Shown one piece after another: positions 27,717-36,910 of a stretch of 64,000 bases of DNA. A program made the position numbers and the translations under genes. Under the pieces are notes generated by a model. That model worked only from the letters and a program-made list of their open reading frames with translations. It had not been told where the DNA came from and made no database searches. How positions within the stretch are numbered: the first letter of the stretch is position 1; each line of letters opens with the position of its first letter. The DNA is from Reyranella sp. (GTDB lineage: Bacteria > Pseudomonadota > Alphaproteobacteria > Reyranellales > Reyranellaceae), in NCBI RefSeq assembly GCF_004297265.1, contig NZ_SCUT01000021.1, positions 62,001-126,000 of the forward strand. The letters run 5' to 3'.

Positions 27717-29111
27717 TCACACGATCGGCGGATGCTTCTTGTCCGTCCCGGCCACGCGTTCCCAGGCGCGCGCCACCTGGAAGACCGTCGCCTCGTCGAA
27801 GTAGCGGCCGACGAACTGCACCGAGACGGGCAGGCCGCCGACCGAGAGGCCGGCCATCATGGCGAGCGCCGGATGGCCGGTGACGTTGAACGGCGTGCGG
27901 GCCTGGCGTGGATAGGTGCGCTCGACCTCGGCCGTATCCTCGATTCGGCAGGCTGGGTCCATCGAGCTGGCACAGAGCAGCACGTCGACCTCGCGCAAGG
28001 CGGCTTCGACCTCGGCGATCATCTGCAGCCGGCGACGGCTCGCCAGCATGTAGTCGCCCGCGCTCATGAAGGCGCCGGCCATCAGGCGCTGACGGCCCAG
28101 CTTCCCGTAGTCGCCGGGACGCTCGCTGAGCCACGGTCCGTGAATCGACCAGGCTTCGCTCTGCAGGATCACGCGGTTCACCGCGCCGAACTCGTTGAGC
28201 GACGGCAGGGTGATGGTGCGCACCTCGGCACCCTCGACCTGCAAGCTGCGCGCGACATGCTCCAGCGCCGCCGTGACCTCGGGATTCGCGGGCGTGTCGA
28301 TCTCGTGGAAGTGGCGCACGAAACCGACGCGAAGCCCGCGCAGGCTGCGTTCGAGCGCGGCGCCGTAGTGGCCCTGCGCCGCCGCGGCGCTGCCGGGATC
28401 GAGCGGATCGTGGCCGGCGATCGCTTCCAGCATCAGGGCATTGTCGGCCACCGTGCGCGTCATCGGTCCGACATGGTCGAGCGTGAAGGACAGCGGGAAG
28501 ACGCCACGGCGCGAGACCAGCCCATAGGTCGGCTTCAGGCCGACAATGCCGCAGCAGCTCGCCGGGTTGCGCACGCTGCCGCCGGTGTCGGTACCCAGCG
28601 CCATGGGGAACAAGCCGGCCGCCACACCCGAGCCCGACCCGGACGAGGAGCCACCGGGATGATGGTCGGTGTTCCACGGATTGCGCGCCGGCGGCCACGG
28701 CAGGTCGAAGCTCGGGCCGCCGATGGCGAATTCATGCGTGGAAAGCTTGCCCAGCACGATGGCCCCGGCGCCGCGCAGCTTCGCGACGCAGACCGCGTCC
28801 GCCGTCGCCATGTTGTCCTGCAGGACCTTGGAATGGCAGGTCGTCGGCAGGCCCGCGACGTCGATGATGTCCTTGATGCCGACCGGCACGCCGTGCAGTG
28901 GCCCGCGCAGCCGGCCCGACTGGGCCTCGGTTTCGGCCGCCAGGGCGGCGGCCATGGCAGCGTCGCCGTCGACACGGATGAAGGCGTTGAGCCTGGAGTC
29001 GAGCCGCTCGATGCGGTCGAGCAGAGCCTTCGTGAGATCGACGGGCGAGAGTTCCTTCGCGGCGATGGCGCGCGCGGCCGCTCCCACCGTCATCCAGTGC
29101 AGGTCGCTCAT
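27717..29111 (-). CDS. Amidase (amidase-signature family)
   Basis: 464 residues. Ser-cisSer-Lys triad visible: Lys80 in GIKDIID, cis-Ser in GGSSSGSGSG near 155, and nucleophile Ser179 in DTGGSVRNP. Hydrolyses C-N amide bonds; relatives include AtzF, GatA-like and aryl-amidases. It is not housekeeping GatA, since gatB/gatC are absent. The ATG overlaps the stop of a 60-residue gene as ATGA, an arrangement seen with small AtzG-type partners. Start chosen for that overlap and family alignment. Confidence 0.93.
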   Translation of the reverse strand: MSDLHWMTVGAAARAIAAKELSPVDLTKALLDRIERLDSRLNAFIRVDGDAAMAAALAAETEAQSGRLRGPLHGVPVGIKDIIDVAGLPTTCHSKVLQDNMATADAVCVAKLRGAGAIVLGKLSTHEFAIGGPSFDLPWPPARNPWNTDHHPGGSSSGSGSGVAAGLFPMALGTDTGGSVRNPASCCGIVGLKPTYGLVSRRGVFPLSFTLDHVGPMTRTVADNALMLEAIAGHDPLDPGSAAAAQGHYGAALERSLRGLRVGFVRHFHEIDTPANPEVTAALEHVARSLQVEGAEVRTITLPSLNEFGAVNRVILQSEAWSIHGPWLSERPGDYGKLGRQRLMAGAFMSAGDYMLASRRRLQMIAEVEAALREVDVLLCASSMDPACRIEDTAEVERTYPRQARTPFNVTGHPALAMMAGLSVGGLPVSVQFVGRYFDEATVFQVARAWERVAGTDKKHPPIV

Positions 29112-29290
29112 AGCGTCGTCCCCGCCTTCATCGGCGGCCACGGCTCGGCCGTCGGATCGGCCGGTCGCTTGATCTTCCGCGCCACGTCCGCCGCCTGCCT
29201 GGCGGAGATGGCCACATCCTCGGGGAATTCCGCGAGCGCCTTGGCAAGGCCGGCGGAACGCGCGAGCACTTCGATCGTTTCCTTATCCAC
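29108..29290 (-). CDS. Small amidase-associated protein (AtzG/DUF4089-like)
   Basis: 60 residues from a GTG preceded by a good AAGGAG nine nt upstream. The peptide is helical with LAKALAEFPEDVAISARQAADV and ends with a W-P-P segment, the general pattern of the small AtzG-like subunits encoded next to amidases. The stop/start overlap with the amidase supports an obligate partner. The family call is by pattern and context only. Confidence 0.6.
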   Translation of the reverse strand: MDKETIEVLARSAGLAKALAEFPEDVAISARQAADVARKIKRPADPTAEPWPPMKAGTTL

Positions 29291-29381
29291 GCGATATCTC
29301 TCCTTCAGCCCTGCAGACGTCAGCACGAGTCGTGCCAGCCGTCCATAGAGGGCATGGAGAGCACGCGCGATCGGGGGGCGC

Positions 29382-31538
29382 TTGGCTGCAGAGCATACGA
29401 CGGCAATCTTCGTTGCCGAGCTCATTTTACTGCTCTTCTTCGGACGCCTGATCGGCGAGGCGATGAATCGAATCGGCCAGCCCGCCATCTTTGGCCAGCT
29501 CCTCGCCGGGGTGCTGTTGGGCCCCTCCGTGTTCGGGCTGCTGCTGCCAGACCTGAGGGCCATCGTCTTTCCCGACACGCCGGCGCTGAAAAGCATGATC
29601 GATGCCGTGTCGCAGATCGGCATCCTGCTCCTCCTCCTGCTCACCGGCATGGAGACGAACCTGACGCTGGTGAATCAAAGGCGGCGGGCCGTGATCTCGA
29701 CGTCGCTGCTTGGCATCGCGATACCATTCGCGTGCGGCGTCGGGTTGGCCTATGCGTTGCCGATCGAGTTGATTCCCTCGCCCACCGCGCGACTCGTCAC
29801 CGCCCTCTTCCTCGGTACCGCCCTGTCGATCTCCTCGGTGAAGATCGTGGCCATGGTGCTGATGGAAGTAGGAGCCATCCGGCGCGATCTCGGCCAGCTC
29901 ATCCTGGCGACCGCCATCCTCGACGACACGCTGGCCTGGGTGATCATCGCCGTCATCTCGGGCATCGCCGCCCACGGGACCGTGAGCCTCGCCGACATCG
30001 GCACCAGCCTCGCGCTGACCGCAATCTTCCTGGCGGCAAGCCTGACGGTCGGGCGGCGCCTGGTGGCGCGAATCATCCTGTGGTGCAACGACAACATGAC
30101 CATCGAGATGCCGGTCATCAGCGCCATCCTGGTGATCCTGCTCTCGATGGCCCTGATGACCGAGCTGATCGGCGTCCACACGGCGCTGGGGGCGTTCATC
30201 GCTGGCATGCTGATCGGGCAGTCGCCGATTCTAACCGAGCATATCGAGGGCGAGCTGCGCGGCTTCATCATTGCCTTCTTCAGCCCGGTCTTCTTCGCTG
30301 TCGCCGGCCTCGGCATGGACCTGCGCACGCTGTTCGACCCGACACTGGCGCTGTTCACTCTCGCGATCATCCTGGTCGCCAGCATCGGCAAGTTCCTGGG
30401 CGCCCTTGCCGGCGGCAAACTGGGCGGACTGACGGGACTGGAGTCGCTGGCCCTGGCGACGGGCCTCAACGCCCGCGGCTCGACCGAGGTGATCATCGCC
30501 AGCATCGGCCTGTCGATGGGCGCGCTCAGCAACCAGCTCTACACGATGATCGTCGCCATGGCGGTGGTCACCACCATGATCATGCCGCCCACCCTGCGCT
30601 ACATGATGGCGCGCGTGCCGTTGCGCGAAGAGGAGTCCAGGCGCCTCGAGAAGGAAGAGGCCGAGCAGCAGCAGGCCGTTCCAAAAATGGAGCGCGCCCT
30701 CGTCCTCGCGGATGACAGCGCCAACGGCCGGTGGACGACCTCACTCGCAGGCCTCTTTGCCGGCAGTCTCCGGTTGTTGACGACGATGTTGCACCATCCG
30801 CTACCGGACCGAACGACGGAGAAGCCCCTCGCGCAGGACAGACTCACCGACGCGATGCAAATCGCAGTCGACCGCGGGCTGCCCGCCGCGGCCCAGCAGA
30901 CCCGTCCGGCCGAGAGACCACCGGTCGATCAGCTGCTGCAGGCACGGACCGCAACGGCTGTGGACGGGCTCGAGAAGGAACTCGCCAAGGGCTACAGCAT
31001 CGCCTTCGTGGGCATCGATCGGCCGGTTTCCCCGGAGGGGCCCCGGTTCGAGGAAAGGCTCCAGAGGATGGTCGCCGCCTTCGATGGCCCCCTTGCGATT
31101 ATGGTGAACGGTGAGACGGCGGACATCGCGGCCGGCCCCCTCGACATCCTGGTGCCCACCGGCGGCAGCCCCGATGCCCGCCTTGCCACCGAGGTCGCCC
31201 TAGCCCTGGCGGCGGCAAGTCACGGAAAGCTGACGGCGCTGCATGTGTTCGATCCCGGCGACGACACGTTGCTTCTGCGCGGCCGCGCGCGGCGGGCCGG
31301 CATGTCCGTGCTCGTCGGGGTCCATCGCATGGGCAAGCGCGCAGGCGTTGCGGTCCATGGACTGACCGCGACGAACCATCACCCCGAGACGGAAATACGC
31401 CGGGCCGCTGTCCGCGGACGCTACGATCTGATCGTGATCGGCACGACACTCCGGCACGGCGATGCGAAGTTCCTGAGTCCGGGCGCGCTGGCGCTCATTC
31501 AGAAGCTGCAGTGTCCCACGCTGCTGGTGATGCGCTGA
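29382..31538 (+). CDS. CPA2 cation:proton antiporter with C-terminal Usp-like domain
   Basis: 718 residues. Residues about 5-405 form a 12-13-helix Na+/H+ exchanger domain (FGQLLAGVLLGPSVFG near the N-terminus, LNARGSTEVIIASIGLSMG near helix 12), as in KefB/Kha-type antiporters. There is no RCK/TrkA_N domain; after a linker, the C-terminal ~160 residues look like a universal-stress-protein fold with LTALHVFDP and YDLIVIGTTLRHGD, the glycine motif being degenerate. So gating may respond to nucleotide or stress. TTG start chosen because family N-terminal sequence begins within a few residues; the ribosome site is weak. Confidence 0.88.
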   Translation: MAAEHTTAIFVAELILLLFFGRLIGEAMNRIGQPAIFGQLLAGVLLGPSVFGLLLPDLRAIVFPDTPALKSMIDAVSQIGILLLLLLTGMETNLTLVNQRRRAVISTSLLGIAIPFACGVGLAYALPIELIPSPTARLVTALFLGTALSISSVKIVAMVLMEVGAIRRDLGQLILATAILDDTLAWVIIAVISGIAAHGTVSLADIGTSLALTAIFLAASLTVGRRLVARIILWCNDNMTIEMPVISAILVILLSMALMTELIGVHTALGAFIAGMLIGQSPILTEHIEGELRGFIIAFFSPVFFAVAGLGMDLRTLFDPTLALFTLAIILVASIGKFLGALAGGKLGGLTGLESLALATGLNARGSTEVIIASIGLSMGALSNQLYTMIVAMAVVTTMIMPPTLRYMMARVPLREEESRRLEKEEAEQQQAVPKMERALVLADDSANGRWTTSLAGLFAGSLRLLTTMLHHPLPDRTTEKPLAQDRLTDAMQIAVDRGLPAAAQQTRPAERPPVDQLLQARTATAVDGLEKELAKGYSIAFVGIDRPVSPEGPRFEERLQRMVAAFDGPLAIMVNGETADIAAGPLDILVPTGGSPDARLATEVALALAAASHGKLTALHVFDPGDDTLLLRGRARRAGMSVLVGVHRMGKRAGVAVHGLTATNHHPETEIRRAAVRGRYDLIVIGTTLRHGDAKFLSPGALALIQKLQCPTLLVMR

Positions 31539-31545
31539 TCGTCGC

Positions 31546-32745
31546 TCACCGCGTGGGAACGGCGGCCGGCGAGGCGAGACCCGGCGGGTGCTTGTGCCAG
31601 GCGCGGCCCTCCACGATCTCCCGCACGCCGTATTCGTAGAGTGCGTTCATGTAGGCTTGGTCGAACTCGCCCTTCTTCGGCGCCTCGAAGTCGCGTCCGA
31701 TATAGGCGAGGTTGTAATCGACCTTGTCGCGCTGCGAGACGAAGTAGGTCCGCAACACGTCGTTGAAGCCGCTGGCCGCCAGCATCGCCACGATCGCCCG
31801 GCCGGCGATCGTGATGGTGCGGCGCTCGGCCATCGCATAGTCCGGATCGAGACGGGCATTGCGGATGATGTAGGCGCGGCGCTCGCGCTTGACGCTCGCA
31901 ATGTCGATCGACGGCGGATAGAGGAAGAGCTGGGCGATGGCGCCGCCATCGACGTGCAGCTCCTGGTATTTCTTCCCGTCGAGTTCGACGTCGATCAGCA
32001 CCGGCTGGAAGAGCCCCGGAATGGCGGCGGAGGCCCGCAGTATCTTGCGGAAGAGGTCGAGCGCTCCCGGGCGCCCGCTGGCGGCGATGGCGCCGATGTT
32101 CCAGATCACCGGCCGCTGGGCGTCGAGGTCGGTCGTGCCGATCATCAGCAGCCGGCCCTTGTTGTACTCGGCGGCAATGGCATCCAGCATCTTCTGGTCG
32201 GCATACTTCGCGATTATCTCGGCGAGCGGTCCCGTATCGGCCATGGCATCGTCGAACAGGGCTGCCGTGAGGCCGCGCATGCGAAAGACCTTGTCCGGCG
32301 TCATGTTCGTGTACACGTCGCGCAGTTGCGCATCGTAGTCCGAACCCAGGAAGGCGAAGGGCGCAATAAGGGCGCCGGTGCTGACGCCGGTGACCATCTT
32401 GAACGTCGGGCGCGTGCCGACGGCAGTCCAGCCGTTCATGATGCCGGCGCCGAAGGCGCCGTTGTCACCGCCCCCGGACACGGCAAGAAAATAGGCGGGC
32501 GGGATCTGCGTCGGCAAAGCCCCCGCGGCACGCAGCGCGGCGGCTTCCCGCGCGCCGGACTTCACGCCCTCTTCAACCATCAGCCTGGCGTCGCCATCGG
32601 CGTAGAATCGCGCATTGGGAATGCCGAGCGGCTGCGCCAGATCCGTGTGGGTCCGCGGCACCGCGTCGCCGCGATCCGGAATGGAGCAGCCCGTTCCGAC
32701 CAGGCACACCAAGGCCAATACAAGAAGCAAGCGAATTGCCGACAT
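31546..32745 (-). CDS. Patatin-like phospholipase, lipoprotein
   Basis: 399 residues. Signal peptide with lipobox VGTGC (Cys20). Patatin fold: oxyanion motif GGGDNGAFGAG at 91-101, nucleophile Ser122 in GVSTG, and catalytic Asp266 in VDGG. So it is a lipid acyl hydrolase anchored to the envelope, perhaps for outer-membrane phospholipid turnover. ATG at 32745 selected because the signal peptide starts there. It ends 7 bp from the oppositely oriented antiporter stop and begins 23 bp after the RlmI-like gene stop. Confidence 0.9.
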   Translation of the reverse strand: MSAIRLLLVLALVCLVGTGCSIPDRGDAVPRTHTDLAQPLGIPNARFYADGDARLMVEEGVKSGAREAAALRAAGALPTQIPPAYFLAVSGGGDNGAFGAGIMNGWTAVGTRPTFKMVTGVSTGALIAPFAFLGSDYDAQLRDVYTNMTPDKVFRMRGLTAALFDDAMADTGPLAEIIAKYADQKMLDAIAAEYNKGRLLMIGTTDLDAQRPVIWNIGAIAASGRPGALDLFRKILRASAAIPGLFQPVLIDVELDGKKYQELHVDGGAIAQLFLYPPSIDIASVKRERRAYIIRNARLDPDYAMAERRTITIAGRAIVAMLAASGFNDVLRTYFVSQRDKVDYNLAYIGRDFEAPKKGEFDQAYMNALYEYGVREIVEGRAWHKHPPGLASPAAVPTR

Positions 32746-32768
32746 GTCCCCTCCCCCGAGGTCTCCGA

Positions 32769-33953
32769 TCAGTCGAGTTGTAGCACCATCGCCTTGAGAT
32801 AGGCGGTTTCCGGCAGGTTCGGATGAACCGGATGATCGAGTGCCGCGCCGCTGCTCAGCAGGATGCGGCCGGTCCGCTCGGCATCGCGCAGGCCGCGCCG
32901 GACCTGCTCGGCAAACAGCGGCGGATCGACGAGATGCGAGCACGAGGCCACGAAGAAGAAGCCGCCCCTGGTGACCAGGGGGGCGGCAAGCCGCACCAGC
33001 TTGCGATAGCCCTGCGCGCCGGTCTTGAGGTCCTTGCGGCTCTTCACGAAGGCCGGCGGATCGCAGATCACGACCTCGTAGCTGCGCGGCTTCTCCTTCT
33101 CCAGGGCCTCGAACACTTCACCCTTCCGGAAGGACACGATCTTGTCGACCGCGTTCAGGGCCGCCGCCTGCTGGGCCGCGTTGAGGGCGGGCTGCGAACG
33201 ATCGAGGCAGACCACGGACTTCGCCCCGCGCGTCGCCGCCAGGACACCGAAGCCGCCGCTGTAGCAGTAGGCGTCGAGGACGCGGGCGTCCTTTGCGAGG
33301 CCCGCCATGAAGCGCCGGTTGTCGCGCTGATCGTAGAACCAGCCGGTCTTCTGGCCTTCCGAAAGATCGGCCACGAAACGCGCATCGTTCTCGATCAGCT
33401 CGATGCTGCCGGCCTCTCCCTTGGCCACGACCACCTCGCGCTTCAGCCCTTCGAGCTCGCGCACCGGCGAATCGTTCTTGAGGACGATCGTCGTCGGCGA
33501 GAATTCGGCCTCCAGAGCCTCCAGCAGGACCGGCGTCAGCGCGTCCATGCCGGCGGTATTGACCTGCACCACGAAGGCATCGCCGAAGCGGTCGATGATC
33601 ACGCCCGGCAGGCCGTCGGCCTCGGCGTGGATCAGCCGGTAATACGGTACGCCGACCAGCCGGTCGCGCAGCGCCGCCGCCTGGGTCAGGCGACGACCGA
33701 TGAACAGCGCATCGACCTGCGCTTCAGGGTTCGTGCTGAGAACGCGCGCCGCGATCAGCGAATGCGGATTGAAGGTGACCAGTGCCAGCGCCTCGCCGCC
33801 GGGCGCGCGCAGGGTCGCCAGGCTGCCGACCGGGATTGCCTTGGCGTCGGCGTCCATCAGGATCTCGTTGGAGAAGGCCCAGGGATGGCCGGCGCGGACG
33901 CGGCGATCCTCGCCGGCGCGCAGGATGACGGTGGGGAGCTTCTTCAGGGCCAA
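32769..33953 (-). CDS. rlmI: RlmI-like class I SAM-dependent rRNA methyltransferase
   Basis: 394 residues: N-terminal PUA domain (VRAGHPWAFSNEI), a middle EEHEE-like region, then a Rossmann methyltransferase with VLDAYCYSGGFGV (SAM motif I), CDPPAFVKS (motif IV) and SCSHLV near the end. RlmI/RlmK-like enzymes make m5C in 23S rRNA; which cytosine is not inferable. The start is a TTG two bases after the ggt-like stop, with a GAGGAG site inside the end of that gene; the longer frame would extend into ggt sequence. Downstream is the patatin gene. Confidence 0.88.
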   Translation of the reverse strand: MALKKLPTVILRAGEDRRVRAGHPWAFSNEILMDADAKAIPVGSLATLRAPGGEALALVTFNPHSLIAARVLSTNPEAQVDALFIGRRLTQAAALRDRLVGVPYYRLIHAEADGLPGVIIDRFGDAFVVQVNTAGMDALTPVLLEALEAEFSPTTIVLKNDSPVRELEGLKREVVVAKGEAGSIELIENDARFVADLSEGQKTGWFYDQRDNRRFMAGLAKDARVLDAYCYSGGFGVLAATRGAKSVVCLDRSQPALNAAQQAAALNAVDKIVSFRKGEVFEALEKEKPRSYEVVICDPPAFVKSRKDLKTGAQGYRKLVRLAAPLVTRGGFFFVASCSHLVDPPLFAEQVRRGLRDAERTGRILLSSGAALDHPVHPNLPETAYLKAMVLQLD

Positions 33954-33955
33954 AT

Positions 33956-35611
33956 CTATTCTCCTCGGGCGGCGCCATCGCGCCGCGGATCGGCGCCACC
34001 CTCCCACCCGTCGCCACTGCGGCGGATGGCGGTCAGGCCGCCTTCATGCCGGCGGACTTGTACTTCATGGCCCAGCGCGCGCAAGGCGGCCGCCTGGTCG
34101 GCAATCGGCGTTCCCTCCTCCAGTTCGGTCGCGCCGTTCAGGTTGATCACCCGTGGCAAGTCGACGGCGGCCTGGGCCGACAGGTCCCAGTCGAGCAACC
34201 CGATCAGGGCCTGCAGCGTGTCGCCGATGATGCGTGCGCCGCCAGCCGAGCCCAGCGCCGCCACAAGCCTGCCGTCGCGATCGAGCACGAAGGTCGGCGA
34301 CATGGAGGAGCGCGGCCGCTTGCCGGGCTGCACCCGGTTGGCCACCGGCTTGCCGTCCAGTTCGGGCCGTGGCGAGAAATCGGTGAGTTCGTTGTTCAGG
34401 AGGAAGCCGCGCACCATCATGTGGGCGCCGAACGGCGCCTCGATGGTGGTGGTGAAGCTGACGGCATTGCCCCAGCGATCGACGATACTGATGTGGCTGG
34501 TGCCGCGCTCGACATAGCCCGGCGGGATGCCTGGACCGACCGGCCCCATGCTGCGGTCCGGCGACATCAGCTTGCGGCGCTCCGCGAGATAGGCGGGCGA
34601 CAGAAGGCCGGCCACCGGCACGTCCACGAAGGCGGGATCGGCGACGTAGCGGTCGCGGTCGGCGAAGGCGAGCCGGCTCGCCTCGGCGATCAGATGGACG
34701 GCGCGAAGATCGTTGGGCGCATCGCGCTGGATGTCGAAGGGCTGGATCAGGCCCAGCACCTGCAGGATCGCGATACCGCCCGACGAAGGCGGCGGCATCC
34801 CGCAGACGACCCAGGCGCGATACGGCCCGCACACGGGCTCACGCTTGATCGGCTTGTAATCGGCCAGGTCGGCGGCGGAGAGCGTGCCCGGTCGGGGATG
34901 GCTGCGCACGCGGTCGATCATCTCCGCGGCGATCGGGCCTTCGTACATCACGCGCGCGCCTCGAGAGGCGATCAAGCCCATCGTGTCAGCAAGAGCAGGA
35001 TTGGTGATGCTGTCGCCCAGCTTGCGCGGCGAGCCGTCGGCATTGAAGTAGGTCTCGCGGATCGCCTGCTCTTCACGCAGGGCGGGAATCCTCTGCAGCC
35101 ACGCGGCGAGACGGGACGAAACTGGAAAGCCATCGCGTGCGGCGGCGATCGCCGGTCCGAACAACTCGCTCCAGGCAAGCTTGCCCTTCTCCCTGTGCGC
35201 GAGTTCAAGCATCGCCATGACGCCCGGAACGCCGACCGACATGCCCGAGACCACCGCCTCGCGATAGCCAAGCGGCTTGCCATCGGGCGCGAGGAACATC
35301 GTCGGACTGGCACCGGCCGGCGCTGTCTCGCGGCCGTCGTAAACCGTGATGGCATGGCCCGCGCCATCGTAGTGCAGCAGGAACCCGCCGCCGCCAATGC
35401 CCGAGGCTTGCGGTTCGACGACGCCCAGCACCATCTGGACGGCGATCGCCGCGTCGACAGCCGTGCCGCCGCGTCGAAGCATCTCGAGCCCCGCGTCGAC
35501 CGCCAGCGGATGAGCCGCCGCCACCATCGACTGCGGTGCCGCCTGTACGGCCGGCACGCGGACGAGCGTAAGCAGCAGCAGCGCGACACCCAGCAGGCGG
35601 CTCGACTTCAT
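33956..35611 (-). CDS. ggt: Gamma-glutamyltransferase
   Basis: 551 residues. Signal peptide to about residue 24, then a canonical GGT proenzyme: MLRRGGTAVDAAIA near the start and the autocleavage site at Thr371 in RGTSHISIVD, which becomes the N-terminal nucleophile of the small subunit. Degrades glutathione and transfers gamma-glutamyl groups in the periplasm. ATG overlaps the tam stop (ATGA). A C-terminal tail is Arg/Gly-rich. Part of a tight minus-strand operon with tam upstream and rlmI downstream. Confidence 0.95.
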   Translation of the reverse strand: MKSSRLLGVALLLLTLVRVPAVQAAPQSMVAAAHPLAVDAGLEMLRRGGTAVDAAIAVQMVLGVVEPQASGIGGGGFLLHYDGAGHAITVYDGRETAPAGASPTMFLAPDGKPLGYREAVVSGMSVGVPGVMAMLELAHREKGKLAWSELFGPAIAAARDGFPVSSRLAAWLQRIPALREEQAIRETYFNADGSPRKLGDSITNPALADTMGLIASRGARVMYEGPIAAEMIDRVRSHPRPGTLSAADLADYKPIKREPVCGPYRAWVVCGMPPPSSGGIAILQVLGLIQPFDIQRDAPNDLRAVHLIAEASRLAFADRDRYVADPAFVDVPVAGLLSPAYLAERRKLMSPDRSMGPVGPGIPPGYVERGTSHISIVDRWGNAVSFTTTIEAPFGAHMMVRGFLLNNELTDFSPRPELDGKPVANRVQPGKRPRSSMSPTFVLDRDGRLVAALGSAGGARIIGDTLQALIGLLDWDLSAQAAVDLPRVINLNGATELEEGTPIADQAAALRALGHEVQVRRHEGGLTAIRRSGDGWEGGADPRRDGAARGE

Positions 35612-36411
35612 GCGCGGCGCGCCACGATGAAGAGGCGGCGGAAGGGAAACAGCGTGATACCGTCGGGACGCGTCGGGTAGGCCTTGCGCAGCAGCGCCGC
35701 GTAGGTCTCGTAGAACTCGCTGCGCTCCGGCTCCTGCAGCAGCTCGAGGTAGGGCCGCAGGCCGGTCGACGACGTGTACTGGGCCACCGGATCCTTGCCG
35801 GTCAGCGGCTGCTGGTAGATCGTCTCCCAGACTTCCAGATCCGAACAGAGCGGCTTCAGCACGTCGTAGTAGCGCTCCGGTTCCTCGACTCTCACGATCG
35901 GGCGCACTTTGGTGAGCTTGTCGCGCCACGGACCGGCCTGCGCCGCTTCATTCATCGAAGCGTGCGAGGGCGCCTCGTGATTGCGCGGCATCTGGATCGC
36001 GAGCTGGCCACCCGACGGCAGCAGCTTCACGAGGTCCGGGAACATGTCGATATGGCCGTCGAGCCACTGATAGGCCGCGTTGCTGTAGAGAATGCCGGGC
36101 GGCGGGCCGGGCTTGAAGTGGGCGAGGTCGCCCTTCTCGAACGTCACGCGCGCATCGGTCGTCTGATTGCGGGCCTTCGCGAGCATCTCCTCCGACGAAT
36201 CGATGCCGATGACCGGCGCCCCGGGGAAACGCTCGGCAAGAATGCGCGAGATGTTCCCCGCGCCGCAGCCGAGATCGTAGATCGCATGGCCCGGACGCGC
36301 GCCGTTCGCCGGATCGAGCCGCCCCATCAGGTCGAGCGCCGGCCGCGTGCGATGGTCGGCGAACTTCAGGTAGAGATTGGCATCCCACACCGTGGACTTC
36401 TGTTCGCTCAC
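35608..36411 (-). CDS. tam: Trans-aconitate 2-methyltransferase
   Basis: 267 residues. SAM motif I is DLGCGAGNIS near residue 47; then VIGIDSSEEMLAKAR and SNAAYQWLDGH, all typical of Tam, which methylates trans-aconitate formed spontaneously from cis-aconitate and so relieves aconitase inhibition. Starts with GTG 1 nt after the AhpD-like stop. Operon context (AhpD-like, GGT, RlmI) does not suggest a specialised pathway. Confidence 0.93.
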   Translation of the reverse strand: MSEQKSTVWDANLYLKFADHRTRPALDLMGRLDPANGARPGHAIYDLGCGAGNISRILAERFPGAPVIGIDSSEEMLAKARNQTTDARVTFEKGDLAHFKPGPPPGILYSNAAYQWLDGHIDMFPDLVKLLPSGGQLAIQMPRNHEAPSHASMNEAAQAGPWRDKLTKVRPIVRVEEPERYYDVLKPLCSDLEVWETIYQQPLTGKDPVAQYTSSTGLRPYLELLQEPERSEFYETYAALLRKAYPTRPDGITLFPFRRLFIVARRA

Positions 36412-36412
36412 G

Positions 36413-36811
36413 TCACTTCTCCTCGAACGCCTCGTCGATCGGCACGCAATAGGCCGTCGCGATCTTGTTGCCTTTCTGCGCGGCCAGCACGACCGCCATG
36501 AACTCCCCGAACATCTCCTCGGTCATGCCCTTCTGGCGCGCCATGTAGCCATGAGAGTTGATGCAGTAGTCGCACTGGTTGGCGACGGAGACCGCGAGAT
36601 AGATCAGCTCCTTGGTGAGTCCGTCGAGCGTGCCCGGCGCCATCACCGCCTTCATCTCGGCGGCGAAGCGCTCCATCGTGTCGGGGTGGCGGGCCAGCGC
36701 CTTCCAGACATTGTTGATCTTCGCGGGATCGCTGCCGCGCGCCTTTGCGATTCCCTCGACGACCGCCTTGGCCCGCGGGTTCATGTCCTCGTACTCGGTC
36801 AGCTTGGCCAT
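36413..36811 (-). CDS. Carboxymuconolactone decarboxylase/AhpD-like protein
   Basis: 132 residues, all-helical. The CxxC-x3-H motif CDYCINSH near residue 81 is that of AhpD-type alkylhydroperoxidases, where the two cysteines relay electrons. It begins ATG at 36811, chosen because the longer frame has a random N-terminus. First gene of the group with tam, ggt and the rlmI-like gene. A role in peroxide handling is plausible; the partner is unknown. Confidence 0.88.
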   Translation of the reverse strand: MAKLTEYEDMNPRAKAVVEGIAKARGSDPAKINNVWKALARHPDTMERFAAEMKAVMAPGTLDGLTKELIYLAVSVANQCDYCINSHGYMARQKGMTEEMFGEFMAVVLAAQKGNKIATAYCVPIDEAFEEK

Positions 36812-36910
36812 GCGTGATTGCTCCAGGAATGAAAAGGGCCGGCGGTGTGCCGGCCCCATCTTGGCGTTTTCGCGCCAATTGTCAGTATCAAGCTGGCGCC
36901 AGGTTCGGCC

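Noticed and set aside
30688..30700. A third copy of the REP-like arm start (TGGAGCGCGC)
   Set aside because: Only about 10 bases match and it lies inside the antiporter coding sequence; no hairpin.
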